Assembly: GCA_022702705.1 (NCBI GenBank)
Contig: CM040423.1
Span: 124,196,852-124,260,851, forward strand
Source of the DNA: Papilionanthe hookeriana x Papilionanthe teres
Lineage: Eukaryota; Streptophyta; Magnoliopsida; Asparagales; Orchidaceae
Direction of reading: 5' to 3'
DNA: 64,000 nt
Shown: positions 22,071-34,360 of the stretch, one piece after another
Layout: the number at the start of each line of letters is the position of its first letter
Numbering within the stretch: position 1 is the first letter of the stretch
The notes under the pieces: generated by a model
What the model saw: only the letters and a program-made list of their open reading frames with translations
Told to the model about the DNA's origin: nothing
Databases searched by the model: none
Program-made: the position numbers and the translations under genes

Positions 22071-23340
22071 ATGAGAAATTCCCGGATGAGCAATTATATG
22101 TCATTCAAGGATTACAAATACCGTGGTATGCAGATATAGTTAACTATTTGGTTAGCAATATTTTACCATATGAGATGAATAGTAAATATATTAAGAAATT
22201 CAAGAATGATTGTAAATCATATATTTGGGAAGATCCTCATTTAATTAAAATAGGAAGAGATTTTGTTATTCGAAGATGTGTACCTTATGAAGAAACTTTT
22301 GCTATTCTTAAAAATGTCATGATTCTGAATTTGGAGACACTTTGGAGTGAATAAAACTGCATTTAAAATTTTAAATTCTAGATTTTATTGGCCTACTTTA
22401 TTTAAAGATGTTGGACATTATGTGAAAACTTGTGATCGATGTCAAAGAATGGGAAATATATCCAGAAAAGATGAAATACCTCTAAAATTTGTACCAAAAA
22501 TTGAAATTTTCGATGTATAGGATTTAGACTTTATGGGACCTTTCGTACCATCATCTCGAAAGATTTATATTTTATTAGCAGTTGATTATGTTTCAAAGTG
22601 GATCGAAGCTGTAGCTTTACCGAACTGTGATTCCAAAAGTTTTTTGAAATTTTTAAAGAAAATGATTTTTACAAGATTTGGAATGCCTAGGATAATTATC
22701 ATAGATGGGGGAAGTCATTTCAGAAATATAAGAGTTCAATCATTGCTGGAAAAATTTGGAATTAAGCATAGAATTGCAACTTCTTATCATCCTCAAACAA
22801 GTGGAATGACTGAAGTATCAAACATATAATTTAAAAGAATATTGGAAAAGACTGTTAATCCTAAAAGAACTGACTGGGTTGATAGACTTGATTCAGTATT
22901 ATGGGCTTATAGAACAGCTTATAAGACACCTATCGGAATGTCACCTTATCGATTAATTTATGGTAAACATTGTCACTTACCTGTTGAACTGGAGCATAAA
23001 GCTTATTGGGTGATAAAGGAGTTCAATTATAATTTGAATACTGCAGTAGATAAATGATTATTACAACTGAATAAAATGGAAGAGTTAAGAAATGAGTCTT
23101 ATGAAAATGCAAAAATTTATAAGGAAAGAATGAAGAAATTACATGAAAAAATGATTTCAATGAAAATATTTGAGCCTAGACAAGAAGTATTATTATTCAA
23201 TGCTCGTTTAAAACTTTTCCCTGAAAAATTAAAATCTAAATGGATGGGACCGTTTATAATTGAGAAAGTATACCCTGATGGAGCTGTGGATATTAGACCC
23301 CAAAACTGGAAAAGTATTTAAAGTTAACGGATTAAGACTG
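22071..23340 (+). pseudogene. Integrase of G2
   Basis: The zinc-binding region around 22270-22440 is damaged by a frameshift near 22325, but TCDRCQRMGN is clear. The catalytic core has DLDFMGPF (first Asp), IIIDGGSHFRN (second Asp) and HPQTSGMTEVSN (Glu). The C-terminal part has WAYRTAYKTPIGMSPY, KMEELRNESYENAKIYKE and KSKWMGPFIIEKVYPDGAVDI. Stops at 22518, 22827 and 23055 and a frameshift near 23295 are visible. Sequence after 23345 no longer matches the family. Confidence 0.8.
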
Positions 23341-24109
23341 AATGCTAATTTCAAATCCTAATTCCAAATCTAAATTCCAACTTTAAATCGATTTGGATTG
23401 GACTCCTTCAGAGTCTGAAAGCTTGAAATCCATAGCTTCTATCATGAAGGTATTCCATTTTCCTTCCCCAGCAAGAGTTCCCGGGATTTGAAGGTCCATC
23501 TCCTAATCCCCAGCAGAAACTTCCTCACTAAATTCTTTGTTTGCCTTGAGTTTTGACTCAGAAAATTGTGTTTGTTTTGTTGATCTCGTTAGTAAACACC
23601 AATACGTGCAGTGTGCTTGCCCAGCACACCACACCTATTAGGGGTCCATTTATTGACCTCACTTTTGGTTGAGGTATAGTCTTTCTTTTGAATAACCTAG
23701 GGTCTAGCCATAAGACTCTCCTGGTGACTTTCTTAGAAGACTAGTCATGGAACCCTCCCCATAGAAATTTACACTTCCTCACTTCACTGAGAGTTTCATA
23801 TGCTTAAGGCCTAACTTCCTGTTTTGGGAGGAACAGACCAAGCATAAGGAAGCCCAGGGGAAGTTTACCATAGGTGGTCGAATCTTAGGATCTACCCTGG
23901 GAGGTATGCAGCTTACACAACACTTGCACTACACACTCACAACCCTAAACAAAGCACACCACCTTTTGATCCCCTAACTCTTTGGAAACTCATGTAAGTG
24001 GTTTTCCCAAGCTTTTAGCCCTAGGCTAAGGGTTTGGCTAGTACCAGCACATAGAGGACCAAATGAGGGTGACCCATGATCCATGGTTCAATCTAAACAA
24101 TTTCATTTT

Positions 24110-25250
24110 GCTCACCTTCAACCAATCTCAATTTTCCCAAACATTCCAAATTTCTAACCCAAAATACCCAAAATACCCCCAAAACCCTAAAATCCTCCAA
24201 AATTTCCAAAATCACATAAATTATCCATAATTCTTCAAAAATCATTCCAAAATACTTCCTACCACTCAAATTTTCTAAAATTACCCAAAATAACGAAATT
24301 TTCCTAAAAATCCACAAAATGACCAAAATACCCCTCTTAGCCCAAAATTATAAAAATTCCCATAAATTCCTAAAACATCCCAAATTTTCCAAATTTAATT
24401 TCTCTCAACTACTACATGACTCAATTTAGCCAATTTAGCCCAATTTAACCAAAAGCTCCAATTTGACCTATTCTGACCAAAAAGTGCCCAAATTAGACCC
24501 AATGTCTACTAATTGACCCCAATCTTACTCAATTTCAATTCCAAACTTTAATTAAAGATATTCAATACCAATATAAACCAAATCCAAACTCAATTTGACC
24601 CACATGTTAGTTCAATTTCACTTAAACCCAAAATCCCTAATTTTGCCTAAGTGACCCAAATCCCCCAAATTGACTTAATGCCAATCAATTTCTCCCCAAA
24701 TTTCAATCCTAAAACCTTCATAAACACTTCTATGAACCACATGCAAAATTCAATTAAACCCAATTTGAATCTTAGCCCCATTCAAATCCACTTGGACCAA
24801 GCTTACCCAATTTTCAACCAAATTGATCACAAGACCAAATCTCACTAAATTGATTGTCTTACTCCCAAATTTTCCACCCAATTGATGTTAGAAACTCTTC
24901 ATGACACCCCTAGACCATTTTGAACCTTAAATTGTCCTTGGAAACTAATTTAGCCCAACCTAAACCCAAGTTAACCCAACTTTTCCCAAATTGACCAAAA
25001 GCCCAAAACAAGCCAAATTGATCTACCAAAATAATCCAAACCACTCCAAACCATTTCTAAACATTTCATGACAATCATATACACAATATTACTCAATAAT
25101 GTGGGTCTAACCTAAGCCTAAACCCAACCTAGCCCAACATTGACCCATGTGGCCAAAAATTGAACCCATGACCTAACTTAATCAAATTGAACTAAATGTG
25201 ACCAAACCAACTCCTCCACAGCTACCAAGTGACCCCTAGGAACCACCCTA
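24110..25250 (+). repeat. G-poor, CCAAATT-rich tract (copy 2)
   Basis: The counterpart of 2240-3880: degenerate CCAAATT / TTGACCCAA words with few G on this strand. Confidence 0.75.
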
Positions 25251-25606
25251 GACTAACCTAGCCCATCGTAAGGGAGCCATGGAATAAAGGTCCCTTGAAT
25301 TAAGGGATTTCACCCCACATTTGGACTTAATCAAAATATCTTCACCATCATCACTTGCCATTAGGGGTAAAGCATCATTAATCCTCCCCTGGCTCACCTG
25401 AACCCCTTGGGCACCAGCTCTAGCCCTCCCAGCCACCCTAGTGGTCGAAAAACACCAAAACTGAGAGCCAGCCCCTCTCAAATTGAACTCAAACTCCACC
25501 CTATCGCCAAGTCAGCTTTGAATTGTCATTGAAGCTCATTTTCCCTCCACCTTGGCAGTTGAATCCACCCATTGCCAGCCCCTGAGCTCAGCCGAATGAC
25601 CATGGC

Positions 25607-25615
25607 GATAAATAG
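25607..25615 (+). promoter_or_regulatory. TATA-like box in long repeat copy 2
   Basis: GATAAATAG at the position aligned with CTATTTAAA of copy 1, upstream of a shared AGGTGCTGAAA block. It is a candidate core promoter of the repeat. Confidence 0.4.
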
Positions 25616-27835
25616 AGCTCTTCATGGCCAAAGCCAGGTGCTGAAATTTTTCTCAAAAAAAACTCCACAAAATTGCTTCTAGAGCTTCCCTGAGAGGTCC
25701 TAAGAGCGATTCCACTGTCTTCAGCCACTGATCCCCACTGTTTGAGAGCAATTTCATCACTGAAATTTGGTCGGAAACCAGGACATATTTCCCCATAGCT
25801 CCACAATGCATAAAATTACAATTAACTGTGTCCACACGTTTCCAGCAGTGAAAGAAGAGGATCCCCCATCAAAGCCCCATCAAAGAAGGCCTCTGCACCA
25901 GACTTCCATCAAAACGTGAAATCGTGCATGGTCAATTTCATACCTAGGCAATTCACCAGAGCAACAGGCTTCATCCCTGAGCTCCTTGGACTCCGACGAA
26001 AGTGTAGAGCATCTCTGATCGAAGCTCACTTCTCGGAGCCAAGGTATTGACCCCTTCTTCTTCCCGAGCTTCTCTCAATTCTCCATGTAATTAGGGTTAA
26101 TTTAAACCATGCTTAACTATATGGATATGTTCGCCATGCTTAGACAAGTCTGTAGGATCAAACTCGAAGTGATTTGGTTGAGTCTAGGTTGAGAAGTTAG
26201 GGTTTTAGTGCAAATGGTCACGGGGTCACACCAGTTAGGGACGTAGATGAGCAGCCATTGGATCACGCGTGTATTCGTTGGACTGTTCAGATCATGTCAG
26301 AAGGGAAGATAAAACGAGACCGCGGCTGCATGGCATCCCAGTCAACTGGCGGCGTAGAATGGGAGCGCGCCGCGTGGGGCTTTGATCTGCCATAGGTTGA
26401 GGTGGCGCTGAGTCACTTAAGTAGGAAAATCTAATTTTTGTTATTTATTTAAATCACCTAAACTTTATAAATACATATCTTGGCCTAGAAAATAATAAAA
26501 ATAAAAGAAAAATACCCTCTTACTCAGTGAACAGAGGAGAACAATGTGGAAATGGTTTGAAACATTTTTTATGTATATTTTATTTTTAATAATTTAAATA
26601 TTATTTTCATTTTTTTAATTCTACATGCATGTAGGCGTTTCACCATAACATAAAATTTTGGAGGGTTACTCCTTCTGTCATGAGAGATCTTCCCTGATTT
26701 TTCCATGGCCAGAGAAGATCCCTAAACAGAGAATCATATTTTTTAAGTTTATGTCTATTGTTTGATAAATTAAATGTGACAATTAGCATATTTCTTAAAA
26801 AATCCCAAAAAGTTATGATAGGTTCTTTATGGTTAGAGAACCTTAGGAAAAATTTGTCATGATTTAAAATGATAAAAATAAGCCTAATTGTCCACTTGAC
26901 CTAAAACAAACTTTTAATTAATTAAGGCAAGACAAAAATTAAAATAACACAAAAGTTGCTCTCCACTATGCTTTAGGGACAGAGGAAATCCCCTAAAATT
27001 TTTGAAGTCATTTGGAATTAATCTAATAGGTTAAATGATTTTTCTAAGTCCAATGGCCTTTTTGGTATTTAAATGAATTTTAAAAATGAAAATACATGTA
27101 AAAAATTTGTAAGAATGGTTTTGGGGAGTTCTCTGTGATCAAAGAGTTCTTTTAACAAAAAGATTGAGATTTTTACAAAATTTTCATTTTTAATCATATT
27201 TTAACATTTAAATAATTAAATAATAATAAAAATCACAAAATTATTAAAATTACAAAATTGTTAAATTTGGTCTCTTAATCACTTAGGAACCATCCACAAA
27301 ATTTTCCTAAGCTTCAATATTAAAATATCAATTTTTAAAGGCTTAAATCAATTTTAAAGAGGCTAAAAATGAATTTTATTGATTTTTCCAATAAAATAAT
27401 TATAATAATTAAAATGAATATAAAAAAATTATGAAATTTATTTCTCTGGGTTCCCTCACATTGGAGGGATTTTTAAAAAATATAAAATTGAATTTTCAAC
27501 ATTTAAAATATTTTATAATTTATTAAAACTCCAGAACTAAAAATAATTATAATAAATAAATTAAAACTCAATAAATCATGAAATTTGGTCCAAGTGATTC
27601 TCTGATCTAGGGCTACCTCCAATAAAAATTTTAAGGGATTAGGATTTCTCTTGGTAAAGTAATTAGTTTTTTATTGAAAATCTTATTTATGCATGAAAAT
27701 AAATATATAAATTAAATTAAATTTTGAAAAATCACATTTTCTTATCTAATGTTATAATCAATCCCTTAGTACGGCAGGATAAAAATTTTAAAGTCATTTG
27801 AATTAAATTTGATGAATTATGATGTGATAGGAAAT

Positions 27836-28641
27836 GTCCACATCATTAACCAATCTGGTAGACCGTGATGTGGACATTTCCTAAGAAGATCTTTAAATCT
27901 TTCCCAAGATATATTGAGTCTCTCTCAAATTAACTAAAAGATGTTATATCATTTCTAAGCTTAACTGTTATTGATGGTAGAAAATAATTTGATGATAATT
28001 TTTGTGAACTTCTCTTCATGTTCTAATAGATCTAGGTGATAATAAATTTAACCAGACCTTGGCTTTATTTCTTAATGAAAAAGGAAAAAGCCTTAGTCTA
28101 AAAGCATCATTTGACACTCCATCATATTTAAATGTAGTACATAGTTCTAGAAAACTCACAAGAGGTAAATTAGGATCTTCATTCAATGTTCCACCAAATT
28201 GATTATTTTGTACTATTTGGATACTAGCAGGTTTAAGCTCAAATAAATTAGCAGCTACATCAGGGTTTTGGATAGTTAAGTGAATTTTATCTAATGTAGG
28301 GTTAGCATAATCTCTTAATGCTTTTGGTTAGTTTTCATTTTCAATTCCTTGATTGTTTATGTTGTTTACCATTTTATTTAAATTTCTAATTTCTCTCTTT
28401 TGTTTTTAAATCTTTTTAATAGTACACTCCAATTCAAAATCATAAGGTATTAAATTTTAGTTCTGAATTTATGCATGCTCAATCACAATAAGAACACTAG
28501 CAATAAAGAAGTACACACAATTATGATTTGTAATTCAAATATAAGTTTTCGAGTACTACTGAATTTACTTTTACCGTTACCTCCCTCACAATAGTGCCAA
28601 AAACTTTGTGTGACTTTTTAAATGCCAAAATTTTATGAACC

Positions 28642-28643
<2 letters not shown>
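27836..28643 (-). pseudogene. G3: gag remnant and leader
   Basis: Minus-strand gag N-terminal half of a gypsy copy like G1, truncated at 27836. The block reading KCPHH/RSLRSI in intact copies and the DAIRL..FSLRDKAK region are recognisable, with the start region near 28478. The leader at 28480-28643 has the AAGTTTTTGGCAC type primer-site flank on the minus strand. The frame is destroyed by many stops. The element resumes at 34601 after LINE L4. Confidence 0.7.

Positions 28644-28738
<95 letters not shown>
28644..28738. repeat. (TA)n microsatellite at L4 5' end
   Basis: About 95 bp of perfect TA repeat, the longest in the window, between the G3 leader and the L4 5' UTR. Confidence 0.97.
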
Positions 28739-29033
28739 CCATGGTGGCGGCTGAGGTGAGAGAAGCTCTGCCGTCCTTTTGGCTGTCAGGTAAGGTTTTG
28801 GTGGCGGCTAGTGGGAGGTCTCTCCTAGTTTTGGTTTTCCTAGGCAGTAACCTTTGAATTGGGTTATTGTTACATTGGCTGTTTTCTTCCTGGTGGCTCT
28901 GCTAGGAAGTGTGATTTGGGGCTTTGCCATCTCTTTTCTGTTGTTTTCTGTTCAGTTACTTCCACTGGCTTCCTGCATGATTTTGCACCATTTTGGCATT
29001 TGTTTCTTGCCGGGTGGTTGGTTTTCTGTCTTT

Positions 29034-30413
29034 ATGGCTGGGGCCAACAATGTTCCTGCTATCTTTTATGCTTCTGCTATGAGTAAAGGCCTCCCCTCTA
29101 CGAGATCAGCTGATCAGTTAATTTTCCCCCAAGCTCTTCATGATGCAGCTGCAGGAAAATCTGCATGCCTTTTTATCAGACCCCTTGGTTCTAAGGAGGG
29201 CAGACCTGCAATCATTTTCACCTCACAGGAAATGGAGTCACTTGCTGAAGCCATTAAATTCTCTATAGTGGGACAATTCCAGTTTGGCCATCCCAAAATG
29301 GAATTGGTCAGAAACCATCTTGAACAACTTAGTTTTGTGGGCAATTGGAAACTAGGTGTGATGGATGGCAGGCACCTGTTAATAAGACTATCTAGAGAGG
29401 AGGATTATGCCAGATTGCTTAGTATGCAGGGAGTACAAATAGCCAACACTTATATGAAATTCTTGAAATGGTATCCTGGTTTTGACCCAGCCAAAGAACC
29501 CCCACTCAAACCTTTATGGTTTAAGTTCCCCAACTTGCCCATACAACTCTACCACACACACGCCATATTCCAAATCAGCAGGGCCTTAGGCACACCTTTA
29601 AAAGTGGACCCTTCCACTTTTGATATGGGAAACTCTAATGGTGCTAGAGTTCTGATAGAAAGAGATATGTCTCTTCCTGAATTGGACAAAATCTGGATCA
29701 TTATTTCTGATGATGGAGAAGGATTTTGGAAAGAAGTCATTTTAGAAAGTAAACCTGTCTTTTGCCAACATTGCAGAATGTTTGAACATTCCAAGGAAAA
29801 GTGCTATAGGCTAAAACCTCCTTCTAAAAAGTCCTCTAAACCAAATACTGTGGAGAAACAGGCCATGGTATCAGGTGAGGAGAGTTCTTTGGGGGGCAGT
29901 TTTGTACAGATCTCAATGGCAAAGGTGTCTGCTGCTGATGTCCCTCACATTGCTGAAGATGTCCCTGATAATATTGTAAATGACAACCCTGGTAAATCAT
30001 CTAATGAAGAAATTTTACAATCCATTCCTGAATTTACAGAAACTGAGAACCAAGAATATTTCGAAAATGAAGAAAATCTGGAACTCGAGATTTCCCCCTC
30101 CAAAGTCCAATTGGAAAAAATCCATAACAAAATGGAAGACGTATGGCAGGAACAAAAGGCAAGAAAAAAGAAAAAGGTTCTTTCTGAATTACAGAAATTA
30201 GCCCATTCTACACAAATCACTGAAGTCGATAATAGATCTCATGGTTCCCCCCGGGCAGCAGAAAGGGAAGAACCAGATCCAGATCGAGATCCATCCCAGC
30301 TCACTCTCCACCTCATACCAAACCTCCAGATGTTTAAATTCCTATGCAGGAACATTAGGGTAGTGGCCCACCCCCTATCCATTAAAAGATTATTATATCT
30401 CTATAAAAAACAT
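29034..30413 (+). CDS. LINE ORF1 protein (DUF4283-like, CCHC) of L4
   Basis: The frame is open from 28854, but ATG 29034 (MAGANNVP) is preferred because it matches the start of L1 ORF1. DUF4283-like blocks are FSIVGQFQFGHPKM, GVMDGRHLLIRLSREEDYA and FKFPNLPIQLY (about residues 75-200). The CCHC knuckle CQHCRMFEHSKEKC is intact at about residues 243-256. An acidic middle and a basic KKKKVLSELQKL segment follow. The last codons (MFKFLCRNIRV) correspond to the ORF2 start, so ORF1 and the endonuclease start are in one frame in this copy. It ends at a TAA (30414-30416). Confidence 0.8.
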
Positions 30414-31438
30414 TAACTGTGGTGTATTGCTCTATTCGAACCCATGGTGTACAATAACCAAACAAAGCTTCAAACCAGGTTCCCTGGCTGCTCCTTTTTT
30501 GCTAATTCCTTTAACAAAATCTAGATCATTTGTAAGAAGGAAATAAATTGGAAAGTAGAGATCAATCATTCTCAATTGGTACATCTCCACTGTAATTTTA
30601 ATGGTCTCACCTTTGCTACTACTTTCATCTATGCTGGCAGCACCAGAACTGCTAGAAGAGAACTTTGGCAAGAGATCCATCTTATTCATTCTAAGGAAGA
30701 CCTTAGTTGGATTATGGGAGGAGATTTCAATAATATTGCTTCTGCAGATGAGAAACTAGGTGGTAAACCCCCCCCCCCAAATTGCCTAAACTAACTAAAT
30801 TTAATGATAATTTACAAAGAGCTGCACTATTTGACTTGGGCTTCTAGGGGAATCCTTTCACATGGAGGAGAGGTAGAAACTGGGAGAGATTAGACAGATT
30901 TTTGACAAATAATGCTTGGCACCAGAATTTCCTTCACACTACCATAACCCACCTCAACTTTGCTGGTTCTGACCACAGACCTCTCCTCATCACCATCTCC
31001 TCCCCACCCTGTCAAACCACCTCCCCATCTTTCAGATATTTGAACTTTTGTTCCTCCCATCCTACTTTTCAATCTGTTATTACTGAACACTGGCATGGCT
31101 GCCCCCACTTTAACCCCTTTATCAGACTACAAAATCATCAACTAAAATTAGTTGCCATTCTTTCACATTGGAGTTGGGAATCTATTGGAGATATTTTCCA
31201 GGGTGTTTCCAGGGCTGAAGGGGAGGTTAATTCTCTTGAAGCTGATGCTTTCTCTGATGATGCCTTGTATGGCAAATATTTGGCTGCCTAGGAACATTTG
31301 CTCACCCTAACTGATTGGAAAAACCAGCTGCTAAGACAAAAAGCTGTTATCACCAAATTTAAAGATGGAGATAGAAATACCAAATTCTTCCATGCTTAGA
31401 TCAAATACAGAAAGAAATGCAACATCATCCACTCAATC
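30330..31438 (+). pseudogene. LINE ORF2 endonuclease and linker (L4)
   Basis: It begins with MFKFLCRNIRV, where the usual W before NIRG is R. FEPMV, IMGGDFNNIA, RRGRN..RLDRF and GSDHRPLL with the catalytic His are present. Lesions are a stop at 30414, a frame change at the 10-base C run near 30769-30778, TAG at about 30847, and stops in the linker near 31289 and 31397 (the latter in FHA(Q)IKYR). The order of motifs is complete. Confidence 0.75.
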
Positions 31439-32514
31439 ATGAACGATCAGGGAGCTTTACTTAGAACTGTTTCTGAAATTGCCAATGCTGCTGTCACTTA
31501 TTTTCACAAACTCCTCACTTACAATCCTAATTGCAGAACCCTAATTGATGGCATCCTTTTCAGCAAAGAATACCAATTTACTAACTCTCTAGTATTAACT
31601 AATACTTCTTCTCAGGAGAAAATCTGGGAGGCTCTAAGCTCTATAGACAGTTCTAAAACTGCTGGACCAGATGGCTTCAGTGCAGATTTTTACAAAAAGG
31701 CCTGGGTTAGTTGTAAAGCTGAAGTGTCTACTGCTATCCGAAGCTTCTTTCAAGGCATTGACATTCCCTAATACTTTCATGCTTCAACTATTGTTCTGAT
31801 ACCAAAAAATAATGCCCCCAAAAATTGGAACCACTATAGACCTATCAGCCTCACCACTGTCACTAGAAAAATCATCAGTAAAATCATTGTGGGAAGGCTA
31901 CAACCTCATCTTGATGCTCTTATCAGGCCTAATCAATCTGCTTTTGTTAAGGGAAGATCTATTGCTGACAATGTCCTCCTTACACAAGATCTGTTGTTGG
32001 ATTTGGATAGGCCTTGTAGGGGAGGTAACCTCATCTATAAACTTGATATCCAAAAAGCCTATGACTCTATTGACTGGAATTTTATTCTTCAAATCCTGCA
32101 GGCCAGAGGCTTCTCCAATGACTTCTGTAATCTCATCAAGAGATGGCTTAAACATAATAACCATTCCATCCTAATTAATGGGCAATGCTGGGGAGATTTC
32201 CAAGCCACCAGAGGTCTTAAACAAGGAGATCCGCTCTCTCATACTATCTTCATTATTGTTATGGATTATCTGTCTAGACTGTTGGACACTCAAGTCAACT
32301 CCTCTCTCAATGGTAGATATCATATAAATCAAATATAGTAATTTCAAACCTGATGTATGCTGATGATATTATGTTATTCTAAAGAGCTTCCAAACCAGTA
32401 GTCAAGAGAGTTTATGATTGTCACAACCTTTTTTAAGAGGTTTCTGGTCTGCAATTCAACAAATCCAAATGTGAACTGCTCTTCCCCAATCATACTCCAC
32501 CTGATATATCTCAC
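31439..32514 (+). pseudogene. LINE reverse transcriptase (L4)
   Basis: Blocks in order are DSSKTAGPDGFSADFYKKAW, TIVLIPK, YRPISLTTVTRKIISKII, NQSAFVKGRSIADN, YKLDIQKAYDSIDWNF (catalytic Asp), RGLKQGDPLSHTIF and the intact LMYADDIMLF box near 32354-32383. Stops at about 31768, 32336, 32381 and 32433, plus a frame change near 31860-31890, prevent translation. The catalytic residues themselves are unchanged. Confidence 0.8.
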
Positions 32515-33870
32515 TTGATTACCAATTTCACTGGTTACACCAAAGCCAGCCTCCCTATGAAATATTTAGGGGTTCTTCTTCTTAATGGAAGAGCCAAACA
32601 AATTCACTTTGAAGAAATTATTGGGAAACTCATCACTCAACTATCTAGCTGGACTTCTTCATTACTATCTACTGGAGGTAGAATTACTTTACTGAATAGT
32701 ATGCTAACTACTTTCCCTTCTTACTTACTTCAGATGACATGCATGAAGAAAAGTTCCGGAATTCAAATTGAAAGAATTTTTAACAGATTTCTCTGGTTTG
32801 GGCAAAGAAAACAAATCCCTTGGGCTAATTGGCAAAAATTAGCAATACTTATGGAAGCTGGTGGGCTGGGCTTCAAAGGTCTTAAACATCTTCAACAAGT
32901 CAATTTTTGTAAGCTCTAGATTCATTTCAGACAGCAGAATTCTCTCTAGGCCCTTTTTATGAAAGGTAAATACTGCAGAAACATCCATCCAACAGCTTCC
33001 CAAATTAAACCAGGTATCTCTAGAATATGGAAGCACATGTTCCTGAATAAAGACACTAGTGATTCTCTTTGTTTATGGGAGCTAGGAAAAGGGGACATAC
33101 TTTTCTGGCAGGATCACTGGTGCCCTGATAGCACTCTTGTCCCTATACCCAACATTGAAAAACATCAGTTTCCAGTGGCAAGTTGCTGGGAGGGTATGAC
33201 TTGGTCCATTCCCACTCTTCAACATCTTCTCATGGAACCTTCTGTTAATCAAGTGTCCAAAATTCCTTTCGATAGAGCCAAACCTGATAGGCTCATCCAA
33301 CATTATGGTAAGGGATATAGTATTACCAAACAGATTTACCTCACTATTCATAATTGGACCCAGGCTAGTCGGGGAAAGAAAATCTGGAACAGCTACCTCA
33401 CCCCTTCCATGTCCTTCTTTATTTGGAGAATTTTTCATGGGTTCATTCCAACTGATGATATCCTTAAGCTGAAAGGACTGAGAGGGCCTTCCAAATGCGT
33501 TCTCTGTGGTTCCCATTCCGAAACTTTACAACACCTATTTTTCAACTGTTCTTTCTCTGAGGATGTTTGGTCAGGTCTTATTAATTTACTCAAAGTTAAT
33601 CACTTTCTGCTGGACTGGTATGATATTTATAGCTACTGGCAATCCTGGCAACAAGCTAAAGCTGGTGACATCCCTTTCATTGTTGCATGGTTCATCTGGA
33701 TGCACAGAAATGGTGTGAAATATGAAGGTAAAATCAGCAAAGTGTCTTCGGTTGTTAGTCACTGTCATACTTTTATCTCAAAGCTGATATCTTTAAAGAA
33801 GTTCCCCAGCATTCTAAAACCTCCACCACCAGAACAACCTAAGCAGTCCAGAATTATCCAAATCCACTAG
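32515..33870 (+). pseudogene. LINE ORF2 C-terminal region with zf-RVT (L4)
   Basis: KYLGVLLLNGR, TGGRITLLNSML and WFGQRKQIPW are followed by a 303-codon open stretch (32959-33870) with GISRIWKHM, LGKGDILFWQDHW, the PSMSFFIWRIFHGFIPTDDILKL region and the knuckle CVLCGSHSETLQHLFFNCSFSEDVW. TAG stops at about 32918 and 32948 sit where intact copies have Trp (KLW, SLW). Confidence 0.78.
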
Positions 33871-33879
33871 AAAGCTCCC

Positions 33880-34360
33880 ACCCTCCTTTTATTAAGGTTA
33901 ACACTGATGGTGCATTCACTGATCTTACTTTAGGCTTTGGGGGCATCTTCAGGAATCATCTGGGGAAATGCATGTTATTTTTTCAGGCTCCAATCAATGC
34001 TGCTGACCCTCTTGAGGCATAACTTGCTATTGTTTATTGGGCTATATACATTGCTAGTCTTCACTAGTGGACTAAATTAATTGTGACTCTTCTCTGTTAA
34101 TACAACTTTTGCATACTGATACCCCCTCAACTTGGCACCACTGTTTCTGGATAAACAAAATCAAGGCCCTTTCTTTAAACATGTCAATCCAGTTTGCCTT
34201 CATTTACAGGGAGGGCAATAGACCTGCAAATTAGATTGCTAAAAGAGCCAATGTTTCTCAAGATGTGCCTGTTTCTGCCACCCCTCCCCCCACCTACTTT
34301 TCCTTCTGGAAGTCGACCTTTATCAGGCACCTCATTTCAGAATTGTGGCAGTATTAAGTA
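33880..34360 (+). pseudogene. LINE RNase H (L4)
   Basis: It begins KVNTDGAFTD and continues GFGGIFRNHLGKC and INAADPLEA, then a TAA near 34021 and TAG near 34066. After frameshifts come WHHCFWINKIKAL and YREGNRPAN followed by TAG at about 34230 where L2 has Trp. Homologous to the open RNase H of L2. Confidence 0.7.

Larger units (their letters stand above)
17792..23345 (+). mobile_element. G2: gypsy Athila-like internal region
   Basis: This plus-strand element starts with the last part of an LTR (17792-17900) and a double primer-site region (17912-18034). Gag and the pol domains PR, RT, RNase H and integrase follow in the gypsy order. It stops at the integrase C-terminus near 23345, where sequence unlike any other gypsy copy begins. 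The 3' ORFs and 3' LTR seen in G6 are absent. It is the same subfamily as G6 (shared NINEKFPDE / LYVIQG segment). Stops and frameshifts occur throughout. Confidence 0.85.
23345..27835 (+). mobile_element. Long unclassified repeat, copy 2
   Basis: Same orientation and same internal order as copy 1 at 1860-6560 (landmarks listed there). The first 300 bp (23345-23650) have no clear counterpart in copy 1. The left edge abuts the G2 integrase end; the right edge abuts the truncated gag of G3 near 27835. No protein-coding frame was recognised. Confidence 0.55.

Noticed and set aside
28521..28742. ORF on the minus strand with a long Ile-Tyr repeat
   Set aside because: It is the translation of the (TA)n microsatellite.
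30765..30780. Run of ten C in L4 as a possible programmed frameshift site
   Set aside because: It occurs only in this copy and is simpler to explain as a homopolymer indel or sequencing artefact.
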